DNA from: an uncultured bacterium
Lineage (GTDB): Bacteria; Methylomirabilota; Methylomirabilia; Rokubacteriales; CSP1-6
Length of the DNA stretch: 7,253 nucleotides
Direction: 5' to 3'
Assembly (NCBI GenBank): GCA_946479205.1
Contig: CAMLFJ010000164.1
Span: 1 to 7,253 of the forward strand
The translations under genes and the position numbers were made by a program. Below the pieces are notes generated by a model, which saw nothing but the letters and a program-made list of their open reading frames with translations, was not told where the DNA came from and did not search any database. Of this stretch, positions 1-6,968 are shown in pieces; within the stretch, counting starts at the first letter, position 1, and every line of letters begins with the position of its first letter.

Positions 1-318
1 GATCCGCTGACCGAGTACAAGAAGGAAGCCTTCGACATGTTCCAGGAGATGATCGGCAGCCTGAAGGAGACGGCGGTCGAGCAGCTCTTCAAGGTCCGCA
101 TGACCCAGGAGGACGCGCCGGTCACCCGCGTCGCCCAGCGCACGATGCCGGAGTGGCAGGAGTCGCGCGGCGGCGACCTCGACACCGCCGCGGGTCGCCC
201 GGCGACCGTGAAGGCGGAGCCGCGGGCCGCCGACGGGCAGAAGGTGGGCCGCAACGATCCGTGCCATTGCGGCTCCGGCAAGAAGTACAAGAAGTGCTGC
301 CTGCTCAAGGGAGCCTGA
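1..318 (+). CDS. secA: Preprotein translocase ATPase SecA, C-terminal end (5' truncated by the window edge)
   Basis: SecA is the cytosolic ATPase that drives unfolded preproteins through the SecYEG channel. Only the last 105 codons are present, and the frame is open from base 1. The start (DPLTEYKKEAFDMFQEM) matches the end of the helical scaffold domain. A variable linker of about 45 residues follows, then the C-terminal SEC-C zinc-binding motif GRNDPCHCGSGKKYKKCC at about 247-300. Its four metal-ligand cysteines are at codons 262, 268, 295 and 298, in the C-x-C-x8-C-C arrangement. In known SecA proteins this tail binds zinc and contacts SecB and/or the ribosome. The internal ATG at 37 is in frame but is not the real start, because homology continues upstream of it. 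A terminator-like hairpin lies about 50 bases after the stop, so secA probably ends its transcription unit here. Confidence 0.95.
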   Translation, partial: DPLTEYKKEAFDMFQEMIGSLKETAVEQLFKVRMTQEDAPVTRVAQRTMPEWQESRGGDLDTAAGRPATVKAEPRAADGQKVGRNDPCHCGSGKKYKKCCLLKGA

Positions 319-366
319 GCCCCCGGAAGCGGTAACCCACATCTAGTGCCGCAGCGCGTCCCCGCC

Positions 367-388
367 CCCCGCTGGTGGGGTTTTTTCT
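367..388 (+). terminator. Candidate Rho-independent terminator after secA
   Basis: CCCC (367-370), a six-base loop GCTGGT and GGGG (377-380) form a short GC hairpin followed directly by six T (381-386) and then CTT. The position, 49 bases past the secA stop and before smc, is right for a terminator. The perfect stem is only 4 bp, which is weak. The upstream C-rich run gives alternative registers but no longer stem. The T run is conspicuous because it is very rare in this GC-rich sequence. Confidence 0.45.
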
Positions 389-417
389 TGGTTGATCCGC
401 CGACCGCATGTTATTAG
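388..417 (+). promoter_or_regulatory. Weak sigma70-like promoter candidate upstream of smc
   Basis: TTGGTT (388-393) and TATTAG (412-417, four of six consensus bases) are separated by 18 bases. They lie in the only AT-rich patch between secA and smc and directly follow the terminator-like hairpin. A transcript would start near 424, giving a leader of about 23 bases before the chosen smc start. This rests on position and weak consensus similarity only. Confidence 0.25.
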
Positions 418-446
418 TGGTCTACGCCCTCCGGGCGAAGCACGAC

Positions 447-3400
447 ATGCGACTCGAATCGATCCTGATCCATGGCTTCAAGTCGTTCGCGGAGAAGACC
501 GACGTGAAGGTCTTCCCGGGGGTGACCTGCATCGTCGGCCCGAACGGCTGCGGCAAGTCCAACGTGGCCGACGCCATCCGCTGGGCCCTCGGCGAGCAGA
601 GCCCGAAGACCCTCCGCGGGGCCAAGATGGAAGACATCATCTTCCACGGCTCCGCCTCCCGCAAGATGATCGGGATGGCCGAGGTGAACCTCGTCTTCAA
701 CAACGACGGGGGCCTCAGCGTGCCGTGGAGCGAGGTGGCGGTCGCCCGGCGTCTGTACCGCACCGGCGAGAGCGAGTACCTGCTCAACACCAACGTATGC
801 CGGCTGCGCGACATCCAGGACCTCTTCGCGGGCACCGGGGTGAACCCCAAGGCCTACGCCCTCATGGACCAGGAGCGGCTCAACCACGTGCTGACCGCCA
901 AGCCGTGGGAGCGGCGCATGTTCATCGAGGAGGCCGCGGGCATCGCGCGCTACAAGCAGCAGCGCTCCGAGACCCAGGGCAAGCTCGACGCGACCCGTCT
1001 CAACCTGCAGCGGCTGCGGGACGTGATGGAGGAAGTGCGCCGTCAGCTGTCCTCGATCGAGCGCCAGGCGCGGAAGGCCCAGCAGTACAAGGCGCTCCAG
1101 TCCGAGCGACAGGGGCTGGACCTGGCCCTCCTCGCGGCGGACTACGCGGCGCGGGCCGCGCAGCACGAGGCGGTCACCCGGGAGATGGAGTCGCTGCGCG
1201 AGACCGAGGAGCGGCACCGCGCCCGGATCGCCACCCTGACCGGCCGTCAGGCCCTGGAGGCCGCCGCGATCCAGGACACCGAGTACCGGCTGGGCGACCT
1301 GCGCCAGTCCGTGCAGAAGATCCAGGGCGAGGCCGAGCGGCTCCTGGAGCGGCGGGAGCAGATGGGGCTCCAGATCCAGGATCTCGTCGCGGAGGAGCAG
1401 CGCCTCGAGGAGGAGATCCGCGGGCTGGCCGAGAGGCGGGTGGCCCTCGCCGCCGAGCGCGTGGACAAGGATCGCGGCCTCGAGGAGGCCCGACGCCGGC
1501 ACGCGGAGCAGGACGGCGAGGTGCGGCGGGTCGAGACCCAGATCGAGGCCTGTCGCGGCGCGCTCAGCGAGCGCCGCGAGCGCTTCGAGGCCCTCCGGCT
1601 GGAGCAGATCCGGGTCGCGGGGGCCCGCGCCGAGCTCACGCGCACGGGTGGCGAGCTCCGCGAGCGCCGCGCTCAGGTGGACCGCCGCGCCGAGCGTCTC
1701 GCCGCGGAGCTGTCGTCGGCGCGCGCGGAGGCCGACACGCTCGCGGCCACGCGCCTGCGCCTGGAGGCCGCGAGCCAGCGGGCCGGCGCTCAGCTCTCGC
1801 TGCTGAGCACGGAGCTGCAGGAGATCGAGGCCGCGCGGCGAGATCGTGAGACCGCGCGGGTCGAGGCGCAGGCGGCCGCCGCGGGCCTGCGCGTGAAGCT
1901 GGCCGCGCGGCAGTCGGCGCGGGAGGCTCTCGAGCGCCTGGAGCGGGAGCGCGAAGGCTACGGCGCGGGCGTGCGGGCGATGTTCGCGCACCCCGCCGCC
2001 GGCAGCCTGGGCGGTGTCGTCGGGACGGTGGCCGATCTCCTCGAGGTCCCGAACGGGCTCGAGGCCGCGGTGGAAGCGGTGCTCGGCGATCGGCTCCAGT
2101 GGGTGGTGGTGGAGCGCTTCGAGCACGCGCGGGCCGCGCTCGGGTACCTGGAGCGCGAGGGCGCGGGGGCGGCCACCCTGCTGCCGCTCGAGACGCTGCC
2201 GTCCGCGGCGGCCCTCCCCGACGACTCGGGAGAGGTGAGCTGGGCGGCCCGCCTGGTGGGTGGCCCGCGGCCGGCCCTGCTGCACTATCTCCTCGGCCGC
2301 GTCGGCATCGTGTCCCATCTCGATCAGGCCGAGACGCTCTGGCGGCGGAACGGCGTGGTCGCGACCTACGTCACGCGCTCCGGCGAGGTGCTGTCGCCGA
2401 GCGGGCGACTCACCGGTGGTCATCGCGACAGCGAGCGGCAGGGTAACGATCACTCGCTGCTCGGGCGCAAGCGCGCCATCCGCCAGCTCGGCGAGGAGAT
2501 CGCCGGCCTCGAGCGAGAGGTGGCCGCGGCCGCGGAGCGGGCGGATGCGATCGAGGCCGAGGTGACGGGCCTGCGCACGCAGATCGAGGGGCTCCAGTCC
2601 AACTACCAGGCACAGGAGACGGCACGGGTGTCCGGCGAGAAGGACATCGAGGCGGTGCTGCGCGAGGCGGACCGCGTCACGCGCCACCTGGAGACGCTGA
2701 CCGCGGAGCACGAGCAGCTCGCGGGCGAGCGGGAAGAGACCGCGGCCCAGCTGGTCGAGCTGGAGAGCGCGCTGGTGGGCGCCTCGGAGCAGGAGGCCCG
2801 GCTGGGCGGCGACCTGACCACGCTGCAGGCCCTCCTCGAGAGCGGACAGGGCGACGAGGCCGGGCTCACCGAGCGCCTCACCGTCTGCCGCGTCGAGCTG
2901 GCCACGGTGGCGGAGCGGGTGGACGCGCTCGGCCGGGACATCGAGCGCATCACGGGACTCGAGCAGGACTTCGGCCTCCAGCAGCAGCAATCGGTGGGAC
3001 GACGGGCGCAGACCGCCGAGCGACGCTCGGACCTGGGCGCGGAGCGCGAGCGCACCGACGTGCAGGCCCGGGACGCGGTGGCCGAGCGCGACCGGCTCGA
3101 GGCCGAGGTAGCGGTCATCGCGGAGGAGCACCAGCGCCAGCTCGAGCTGCGGCAGGCGCTCGAGACAGATCTGCGAGACGTGCAGCACCAGCTCACCACG
3201 CTCGTGAGCCGCCTCCACCAGCTCGACCTGACCGAGACGGAAGGCCGGGTGCGCCGCGAGGAGCTCGTGCAGGAGGCGCGGCGCCGCCACGCGGTCGAGA
3301 CGCCGGAGGCGCTGCTGGCCGCCCACGACGCCACGCGGGACCTCGAGGAGGTCCGGCAGCGGCACGAGGAGCTGACGACCAAGCTCGAGGCGATGGGACC

Positions 3401-4004
3401 GGTCAACCTGGTGGCGGACGAGGAGTTCCGCGAGCTGACCGAGCGCCTGGACTTCCTCCGCACGCAGCACGATGACGTGGTGGGGTCCATCAAGGACCTG
3501 GAGAAGGCCCTGCGCGGCATGACCCGCACCGCCCAGGAGCGGTTCCAGGAGGCGTTCGACGACATCAACCGGCATTTCAGCGAGATCTTCTCCCGGCTCT
3601 TCGAGGGCGGGCGCGCCGAGCTGCGCATGGTGCCGCCGGAGGAGGGCGAGGAGGACCCGCTGGAGCTGGGCGTGGAGCTGATGGCCCAGCCGCGGGGCAA
3701 GCGCCTGCAGGCGGTCACCCTGATGTCGGGGGGTGAGAAGGCCCTCACCGGATTGGCCCTGCTCTTTGCGATCTTCTACCACCGCCCGAGCCCGTTCTGC
3801 GTGCTCGACGAGGTGGACGCGCCCCTCGACGACGCGAACATCCACCGGTTCATCCGGGTGCTGCGCGAGCTCTGCACCCAGACCCAGTTCGTGGTGATCA
3901 CGCACAACCGCAAGACGATGGAGGCCGCCGACGTGCTCTATGGCGTGACCATGGAGGAGCCGGGCCTCTCCCGCCTCGTCTCAGTAAAGCTGACCGAAGC
4001 GTAA
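447..4004 (+). CDS. smc: Chromosome segregation protein SMC
   Basis: SMC is the ATPase of bacterial condensin. With ScpA/ScpB (not in this window) it dimerises into a ring that loads on DNA and organises and segregates the chromosome. The product is 1185 residues, normal for bacterial SMC. The N-terminal head starts MRLESILIHGFKSFA and carries Walker A GPNGCGKS at residues 31-38 (Lys37). The Q-loop Gln is at about 142, followed by the conserved EEAAGIARYK block. A long Glu/Arg/Ala-rich coiled coil runs from about 165 to 510. The hinge is at about 519-660 (GSLGGVVGTVADLLEV to GRLTGGH), and the return coiled coil runs to about 1010. The C-terminal head has the signature MSGGEKAL (Ser1094), Walker B VLDEVD (1119-1124) and the H-loop His1153. 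An in-frame ATG at 408 would add 13 residues (MLLVVYALRAKHD) that do not resemble SMC, so 447 was chosen; Lys37 is then at its usual position. No clear Shine-Dalgarno sequence is visible. Confidence 0.97.
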   Translation: MRLESILIHGFKSFAEKTDVKVFPGVTCIVGPNGCGKSNVADAIRWALGEQSPKTLRGAKMEDIIFHGSASRKMIGMAEVNLVFNNDGGLSVPWSEVAVARRLYRTGESEYLLNTNVCRLRDIQDLFAGTGVNPKAYALMDQERLNHVLTAKPWERRMFIEEAAGIARYKQQRSETQGKLDATRLNLQRLRDVMEEVRRQLSSIERQARKAQQYKALQSERQGLDLALLAADYAARAAQHEAVTREMESLRETEERHRARIATLTGRQALEAAAIQDTEYRLGDLRQSVQKIQGEAERLLERREQMGLQIQDLVAEEQRLEEEIRGLAERRVALAAERVDKDRGLEEARRRHAEQDGEVRRVETQIEACRGALSERRERFEALRLEQIRVAGARAELTRTGGELRERRAQVDRRAERLAAELSSARAEADTLAATRLRLEAASQRAGAQLSLLSTELQEIEAARRDRETARVEAQAAAAGLRVKLAARQSAREALERLEREREGYGAGVRAMFAHPAAGSLGGVVGTVADLLEVPNGLEAAVEAVLGDRLQWVVVERFEHARAALGYLEREGAGAATLLPLETLPSAAALPDDSGEVSWAARLVGGPRPALLHYLLGRVGIVSHLDQAETLWRRNGVVATYVTRSGEVLSPSGRLTGGHRDSERQGNDHSLLGRKRAIRQLGEEIAGLEREVAAAAERADAIEAEVTGLRTQIEGLQSNYQAQETARVSGEKDIEAVLREADRVTRHLETLTAEHEQLAGEREETAAQLVELESALVGASEQEARLGGDLTTLQALLESGQGDEAGLTERLTVCRVELATVAERVDALGRDIERITGLEQDFGLQQQQSVGRRAQTAERRSDLGAERERTDVQARDAVAERDRLEAEVAVIAEEHQRQLELRQALETDLRDVQHQLTTLVSRLHQLDLTETEGRVRREELVQEARRRHAVETPEALLAAHDATRDLEEVRQRHEELTTKLEAMGPVNLVADEEFRELTERLDFLRTQHDDVVGSIKDLEKALRGMTRTAQERFQEAFDDINRHFSEIFSRLFEGGRAELRMVPPEEGEEDPLELGVELMAQPRGKRLQAVTLMSGGEKALTGLALLFAIFYHRPSPFCVLDEVDAPLDDANIHRFIRVLRELCTQTQFVVITHNRKTMEAADVLYGVTMEEPGLSRLVSVKLTEA

Positions 4005-4017
4005 CCCGCGCTACACT
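3990..4017 (+). promoter_or_regulatory. Candidate promoter for the rodZ-like gene, placed for a leaderless transcript
   Basis: CTGACC (3990-3995), within the last codons of smc, and TACACT (4012-4017) are separated by 16 bases and resemble sigma70 -35 and -10 elements. Initiation about 7 bases after the -10 would fall at 4024-4025, on the ATG of the rodZ-like gene. That would give an mRNA with no leader, consistent with no Shine-Dalgarno sequence in the 20-base gap. This is an inference from weak consensus elements. Confidence 0.35.
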
Positions 4018-4024
4018 ACTGGGC

Positions 4025-4891
4025 ATGACGCCCACGGAAAACTCCACGACCTCGCTCGGCGGTCATCTCCGCGCGCTCCGCGAGGCCCGGGGCGGCTCGC
4101 TGGAGGACATGGCGCGCTCCACCCGGGTCGGTATCCGCCATCTCGAAGCCCTCGAGGAAGAGCGCCTGGCCGACCTGCCGTCGCCGGTCTTCGTGCGGGG
4201 CTTCATCCGGGCCTACTGCGGCTTTCTGCGCGAGGGCCCGGAGGAGGCGCTCGCCCTCTACGAGGCCCTGGCCGGCGAGCGCGCGGCCACGCAGGCGGCC
4301 AGCGCCCCGCCGCGGCCCCGCACCACGTGGGCCCCCAGCTCCGTTCTGGTCGGCCTGGTCCTGCTGGTGATCCTGGCGATCGCGCTGATCGTGGTCAACC
4401 TCACTGTGAAGCGGACGGGCGGAACTTCAGTCGCAGCGCCGGCAATGGACGTATCGACCGCGACGCCAATCCCCCCGCCGAGCCCGCCGGCGGCCGCCCC
4501 GGTCGCGGCGTACGTGGAGACCCCAAGGGCCGCTCCAGCTCCGGCCCCGGCCGCCGCTCCACCCGTGAGCACGCCGGCGGCCATGCCGGCTCCGGCTCCG
4601 ACCCCGGCGCCCCCGGTGGCCCGGAGCGCGGCGGGCCCGCAGCGCCTCGTGATCCGGGCGGTGGACGCAACCTGGATTCGCGTCCAGCCCGACGAGGGCC
4701 GGGCCACCGAGGAGCTGCTGCCCGCCGGCGCCAGCCGGGAGTGGTCCGCCGAGCGCCGCTTCCTCGTGACCATCGGCAATGCCGGCGGCGTCGAGGTCGC
4801 CCTGAACGGCAAGGTCCTGCCGCCGCTCGGCCCGAAAGGGACGGTGATCCAGCGGCTAGAGCTCCCCCAGGGACCGGCCTCCGGCTCGTGA
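4025..4891 (+). CDS. RodZ-like protein: N-terminal helix-turn-helix, one membrane helix, C-terminal DUF4115 domain
   Basis: RodZ-family proteins are single-pass inner-membrane proteins that link the MreB cytoskeleton to the cell-wall elongation machinery. This 288-residue product has the family layout. A cytoplasmic Xre/HTH_25-type domain spans about residues 10-82 and includes the typical stretch LEDMARSTRVGIRHLEALEE followed by PSPVFVRGFIRAYC. A hydrophobic membrane segment lies at about 105-127 (SSVLVGLVLLVILAIALIVV). A low-complexity Pro/Ala linker covers about 137-200. A periplasmic DUF4115-type beta domain covers about 207-281, with the usual DATWIRVQ opening and GNAGGVEVALNGK near the end. 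It sits 20 bases after smc and its TGA overlaps the ftsY GTG. Control of cell shape is inferred from the family. Some proteins with this layout are annotated only as 'helix-turn-helix domain-containing', and no mreB or other rod gene is nearby, so I leave the symbol blank. Confidence 0.85.
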   Translation: MTPTENSTTSLGGHLRALREARGGSLEDMARSTRVGIRHLEALEEERLADLPSPVFVRGFIRAYCGFLREGPEEALALYEALAGERAATQAASAPPRPRTTWAPSSVLVGLVLLVILAIALIVVNLTVKRTGGTSVAAPAMDVSTATPIPPPSPPAAAPVAAYVETPRAAPAPAPAAAPPVSTPAAMPAPAPTPAPPVARSAAGPQRLVIRAVDATWIRVQPDEGRATEELLPAGASREWSAERRFLVTIGNAGGVEVALNGKVLPPLGPKGTVIQRLELPQGPASGS

Positions 4892-5826
4892 GCCTGTTCG
4901 GCTCCATCGGGGAGCGCGTCCGGGAGGGACTGCGGCGCACCCGCGAGCTGATGGACGAGGGCCTGGGAGCCATCCTCGCCATCGCCCGTCCGGTGGACGA
5001 GGCGATGCTGGAGGAGCTCGAGGAGACCCTGATCGCGGCGGATCTGGGCGCGGCCTCGGCGGGCGCCTTCGTCAAGCGAGTCCGCGACGAGATCAAGCGC
5101 GGGCGCGTGGTGACCACCCAGGACGTGCGTGCGTCCCTGCACCGCTTTCTGGAGGAATCCCTCGCGGGCGCGTCCGCACCGCTCATCCTCGACGCGCATC
5201 CCACCGTCATCCTCATGCTGGGCGTCAACGGGGCCGGCAAGACCACCAGCACCGCCAAGATGGCGGCCTCGCTGAAGGCGGACGGCAAGCGCGTGCTGAT
5301 GGCCGCCGCGGACACCTTCCGAGCGGCGGCCATCGAGCAGCTCCAGGAGTGGGGCCGCCGGATCGAGGTGGACGTCATCCACCAGGTCGCGGGCGCCGAC
5401 CCCGCCGCGGTCGTCTTCGACGCGGTGAAGGCGGCCACCTCGCGTGACGTGGACGTGCTGCTGGTGGACACCGCCGGGCGCCTGCACACCAAGTCCAACC
5501 TCATGGACGAGCTCTCCAAGCTCAAGCGCGTGCTGGGCCGCCAGATGCCCGGCGCCCCCCACGAGTCGCTGATGGTGCTGGAGGCGCCCACCGGCCAGAA
5601 CGGGCTGCAGCAGGCGCGCATGTTCCATGACGCGGTCGGGCTCAGCGGCCTCGTGCTGACCAAGCTCGACGGCACCGCGAAGGGCGGCATCGCGATCCGC
5701 ATCCACCAGGAGCTCGGGGTGCCGATCAAGCTGGTCGGAGTCGGCGAGCAGATCGACGACCTGCAGGCCTTCGACCCGAAGACCTTCGTGGACGCGCTGC
5801 TGGGAGAACAGCCGGAGCCGAAGTAA
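4888..5826 (+). CDS. ftsY: Signal recognition particle receptor FtsY
   Basis: FtsY is the membrane-associated GTPase that pairs with Ffh/SRP to deliver ribosomes making membrane proteins to SecYEG. The product has 312 residues. The helical N domain covers about 1-95 (LFGSIGERVREGLRRTRELM, then DEAMLEELEETLIAADLG). The G domain has the P-loop GVNGAGKTT at 112-120 (Lys118), DTFRAAA at 142-148, DTAGR at 194-198, TKLDGTAKGG from 258 and a C-terminal GVGEQIDDLQAFDP. There is no long acidic A domain, so this is the short FtsY type, in which the N-terminal amphipathic helix provides membrane contact. Starting at GTG 4888 gives the typical beginning of short FtsY proteins and overlaps the rodZ-like stop as GTGA, implying translational coupling. 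AGGGA at 4869-4873 lies about 14 bases upstream, rather far for a ribosome site. The usual DATTGQN motif reads EAPTGQN (232-238), an unusual change. Confidence 0.96.
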   Translation: MSLFGSIGERVREGLRRTRELMDEGLGAILAIARPVDEAMLEELEETLIAADLGAASAGAFVKRVRDEIKRGRVVTTQDVRASLHRFLEESLAGASAPLILDAHPTVILMLGVNGAGKTTSTAKMAASLKADGKRVLMAAADTFRAAAIEQLQEWGRRIEVDVIHQVAGADPAAVVFDAVKAATSRDVDVLLVDTAGRLHTKSNLMDELSKLKRVLGRQMPGAPHESLMVLEAPTGQNGLQQARMFHDAVGLSGLVLTKLDGTAKGGIAIRIHQELGVPIKLVGVGEQIDDLQAFDPKTFVDALLGEQPEPK

Positions 5827-5832
5827 GCGCGG

Positions 5833-5838
5833 TAAAAT
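5833..5838 (+). promoter_or_regulatory. -10-like element upstream of ribD
   Basis: TAAAAT matches five of six bases of the sigma70 -10 consensus and stands out in the GC-rich 47-base gap between ftsY and ribD. A start near 5845 would give a leader of about 29 bases. No TTGACA-like -35 is seen 16-18 bases upstream, where the sequence is the GC-rich end of ftsY, and there is no TG extension. ribD could therefore simply be co-transcribed with ftsY. Confidence 0.3.
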
Positions 5839-5873
5839 GCCTGCCCGGGTGGCCTCCGGCCCCGGACGACGAC

Positions 5874-6968
5874 ATGACCGATCTCGAGTGGATGACGCGG
5901 GCCCTGACCCTCGCGACGCGGGGGCGTGGTCTCACGTCGCCCAACCCCATGGTGGGCGCCATCGTGGTGCGGGACGGCGTCAACCTGGCCGAGCGCTTCC
6001 ACGAGCGGGCGGGCGCCGCCCACGCGGAGGCCGCCGCGCTCGCCGAGGCGGGCGAGCGGGCGCGGGGCGCCACCCTCTACGTGACGCTCGAGCCGTGCAA
6101 TCACGTGGGGCGCACGCCGCCCTGCGTGGACGCGATCATCCGGGCCGGGATCCGCCGGGTCGTATCGGCCACGCGCGATCCCAACCCCCGCGTGAAGGGC
6201 GGGGGAGCCGGCGCCCTCGCGGCCGCGGGCATCGAGGTCGCGACGCCGTGTCTCGAGCGCGCCGCCCGCGAGCTCAACCGGACGTTCTTCACCGCGGTCG
6301 AGCGCCAGCGGCCCCACGTCACGGTCAAGTGGGCCATGACCCTGGACGGCAAGATCGCGGCCTTCGACCGCCGCTCGCAGTGGATCACGGGGGAGCCGGC
6401 GCGGCAGGAGGGGCATCGGCTGCGCAGCCAGAGCGACGCGATCGTCACTGGCATCGGGACCGTGCTCGCCGACGACCCGGCGCTGACCGTGCGGCTGCCG
6501 CGGCCCTGGCCGCGCGAGCCCTATCGCGTGGTGGTGGATAGCCGCGCCCGGCTACCGCTCGACGCGAAGCTGCTCCAGGCCGGGAGCCGGTCCCGGGTCC
6601 TGGTCGCGGTCGGGGAAGCGGCGCCGCCGCAGCGGCTGGCCGCGCTCGAGTCGGCGGGCGTGACCGTGCTGGCGTGCAAGTCGCGGGATGGCCGGGTCGA
6701 CGTGGCCGATCTGGGCGCGCGCCTCTTCGCCCTCGACGTGACCGCGGTGCTGCTGGAAGCGGGCGGCGAGCTGGCCGGCGCCTTCGTGCAGGCAGGCCTG
6801 GTGGACCGCGTCGCCGCCTTCGTGGCCCCCACGCTGGTGGGCGGCGGGGTGGCCCCGACCCCGGTCGGCGGCCCCGGCCTCACGCTGCCCGCCGCGCTGC
6901 GCCTGACCAACGTGACCACCCGCCCGGTCGGCACGGACTGGCTCATCGAAGCCGACGTGGCTCACTGA
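5874..6968 (+). CDS. ribD: Bifunctional riboflavin biosynthesis deaminase/reductase RibD
   Basis: RibD catalyses two consecutive cytosolic steps of riboflavin synthesis: zinc-dependent deamination of the pyrimidine made from GTP, then NADPH-dependent reduction of its ribosyl side chain. The product has 364 residues, the usual length of the fused enzyme. The deaminase domain (about 1-145) has TSPNPMVGAIVV near the start, HAE at 50-52 (zinc His and catalytic Glu) and EPCNHVGRTPPC with zinc Cys75 and Cys84, the same numbering as in E. coli RibD as I recall it. The reductase domain (about 148-360) has KWAMTLDGKIA (Met155), SQWITGE at 168-174, GIGTVLADDPALTVR from 193 and LLEAGGELAGAF around Glu295. 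ATG 5874 is the first start giving the family N-terminus. No good ribosome-binding site is seen. A ribE start codon follows 9 bases after the stop, as in a ribDE operon. The gap before it is too short to hold an FMN riboswitch. Confidence 0.96.
   Translation: MTDLEWMTRALTLATRGRGLTSPNPMVGAIVVRDGVNLAERFHERAGAAHAEAAALAEAGERARGATLYVTLEPCNHVGRTPPCVDAIIRAGIRRVVSATRDPNPRVKGGGAGALAAAGIEVATPCLERAARELNRTFFTAVERQRPHVTVKWAMTLDGKIAAFDRRSQWITGEPARQEGHRLRSQSDAIVTGIGTVLADDPALTVRLPRPWPREPYRVVVDSRARLPLDAKLLQAGSRSRVLVAVGEAAPPQRLAALESAGVTVLACKSRDGRVDVADLGARLFALDVTAVLLEAGGELAGAFVQAGLVDRVAAFVAPTLVGGGVAPTPVGGPGLTLPAALRLTNVTTRPVGTDWLIEADVAH

Noticed and set aside
37..318. A separate 93-residue SEC-C protein starting at ATG 37
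   Set aside because: The frame is open from base 1, and the residues before the ATG match the SecA helical scaffold domain, so this is the end of secA rather than a stand-alone gene.
408..446. Upstream ATG 408 as the start of smc
   Set aside because: The extra 13 residues (MLLVVYALRAKHD) do not match the family, and the M at 447 begins the standard SMC N-terminus with Walker A Lys at residue 37.
414..3905. Long open frame of 1163 codons on the - strand, opposite smc
   Set aside because: The sense frame has complete SMC domains and motifs. Antisense frames stay open because strong G/C third-position bias avoids stop codons; the translation is Leu/Arg/His-rich with no recognisable domain.
4495..4625. 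Repeat array in the Pro/Ala-coding part of the rodZ-like gene
   Set aside because: The recurring GCTCCGGCC-like words simply encode an Ala-Pro linker between the membrane helix and the periplasmic domain, and the units are not regular.
5827..5873. FMN riboswitch before ribD
   Set aside because: The 47-base gap is far too short for the RFN element, and none of its conserved blocks is present.
4401..6416. Long - strand open frame spanning rodZ-like, ftsY and ribD
   Set aside because: It crosses three well-supported + strand genes and is low-complexity Arg/Ser/Pro-rich, typical of an antisense shadow in GC-rich DNA.
5837..6541. Open frame starting at ATG 5837 overlapping ribD
   Set aside because: It is a different frame from ribD, with an Arg/Gly/Ala-rich translation; ribD has all its catalytic motifs in the other frame.
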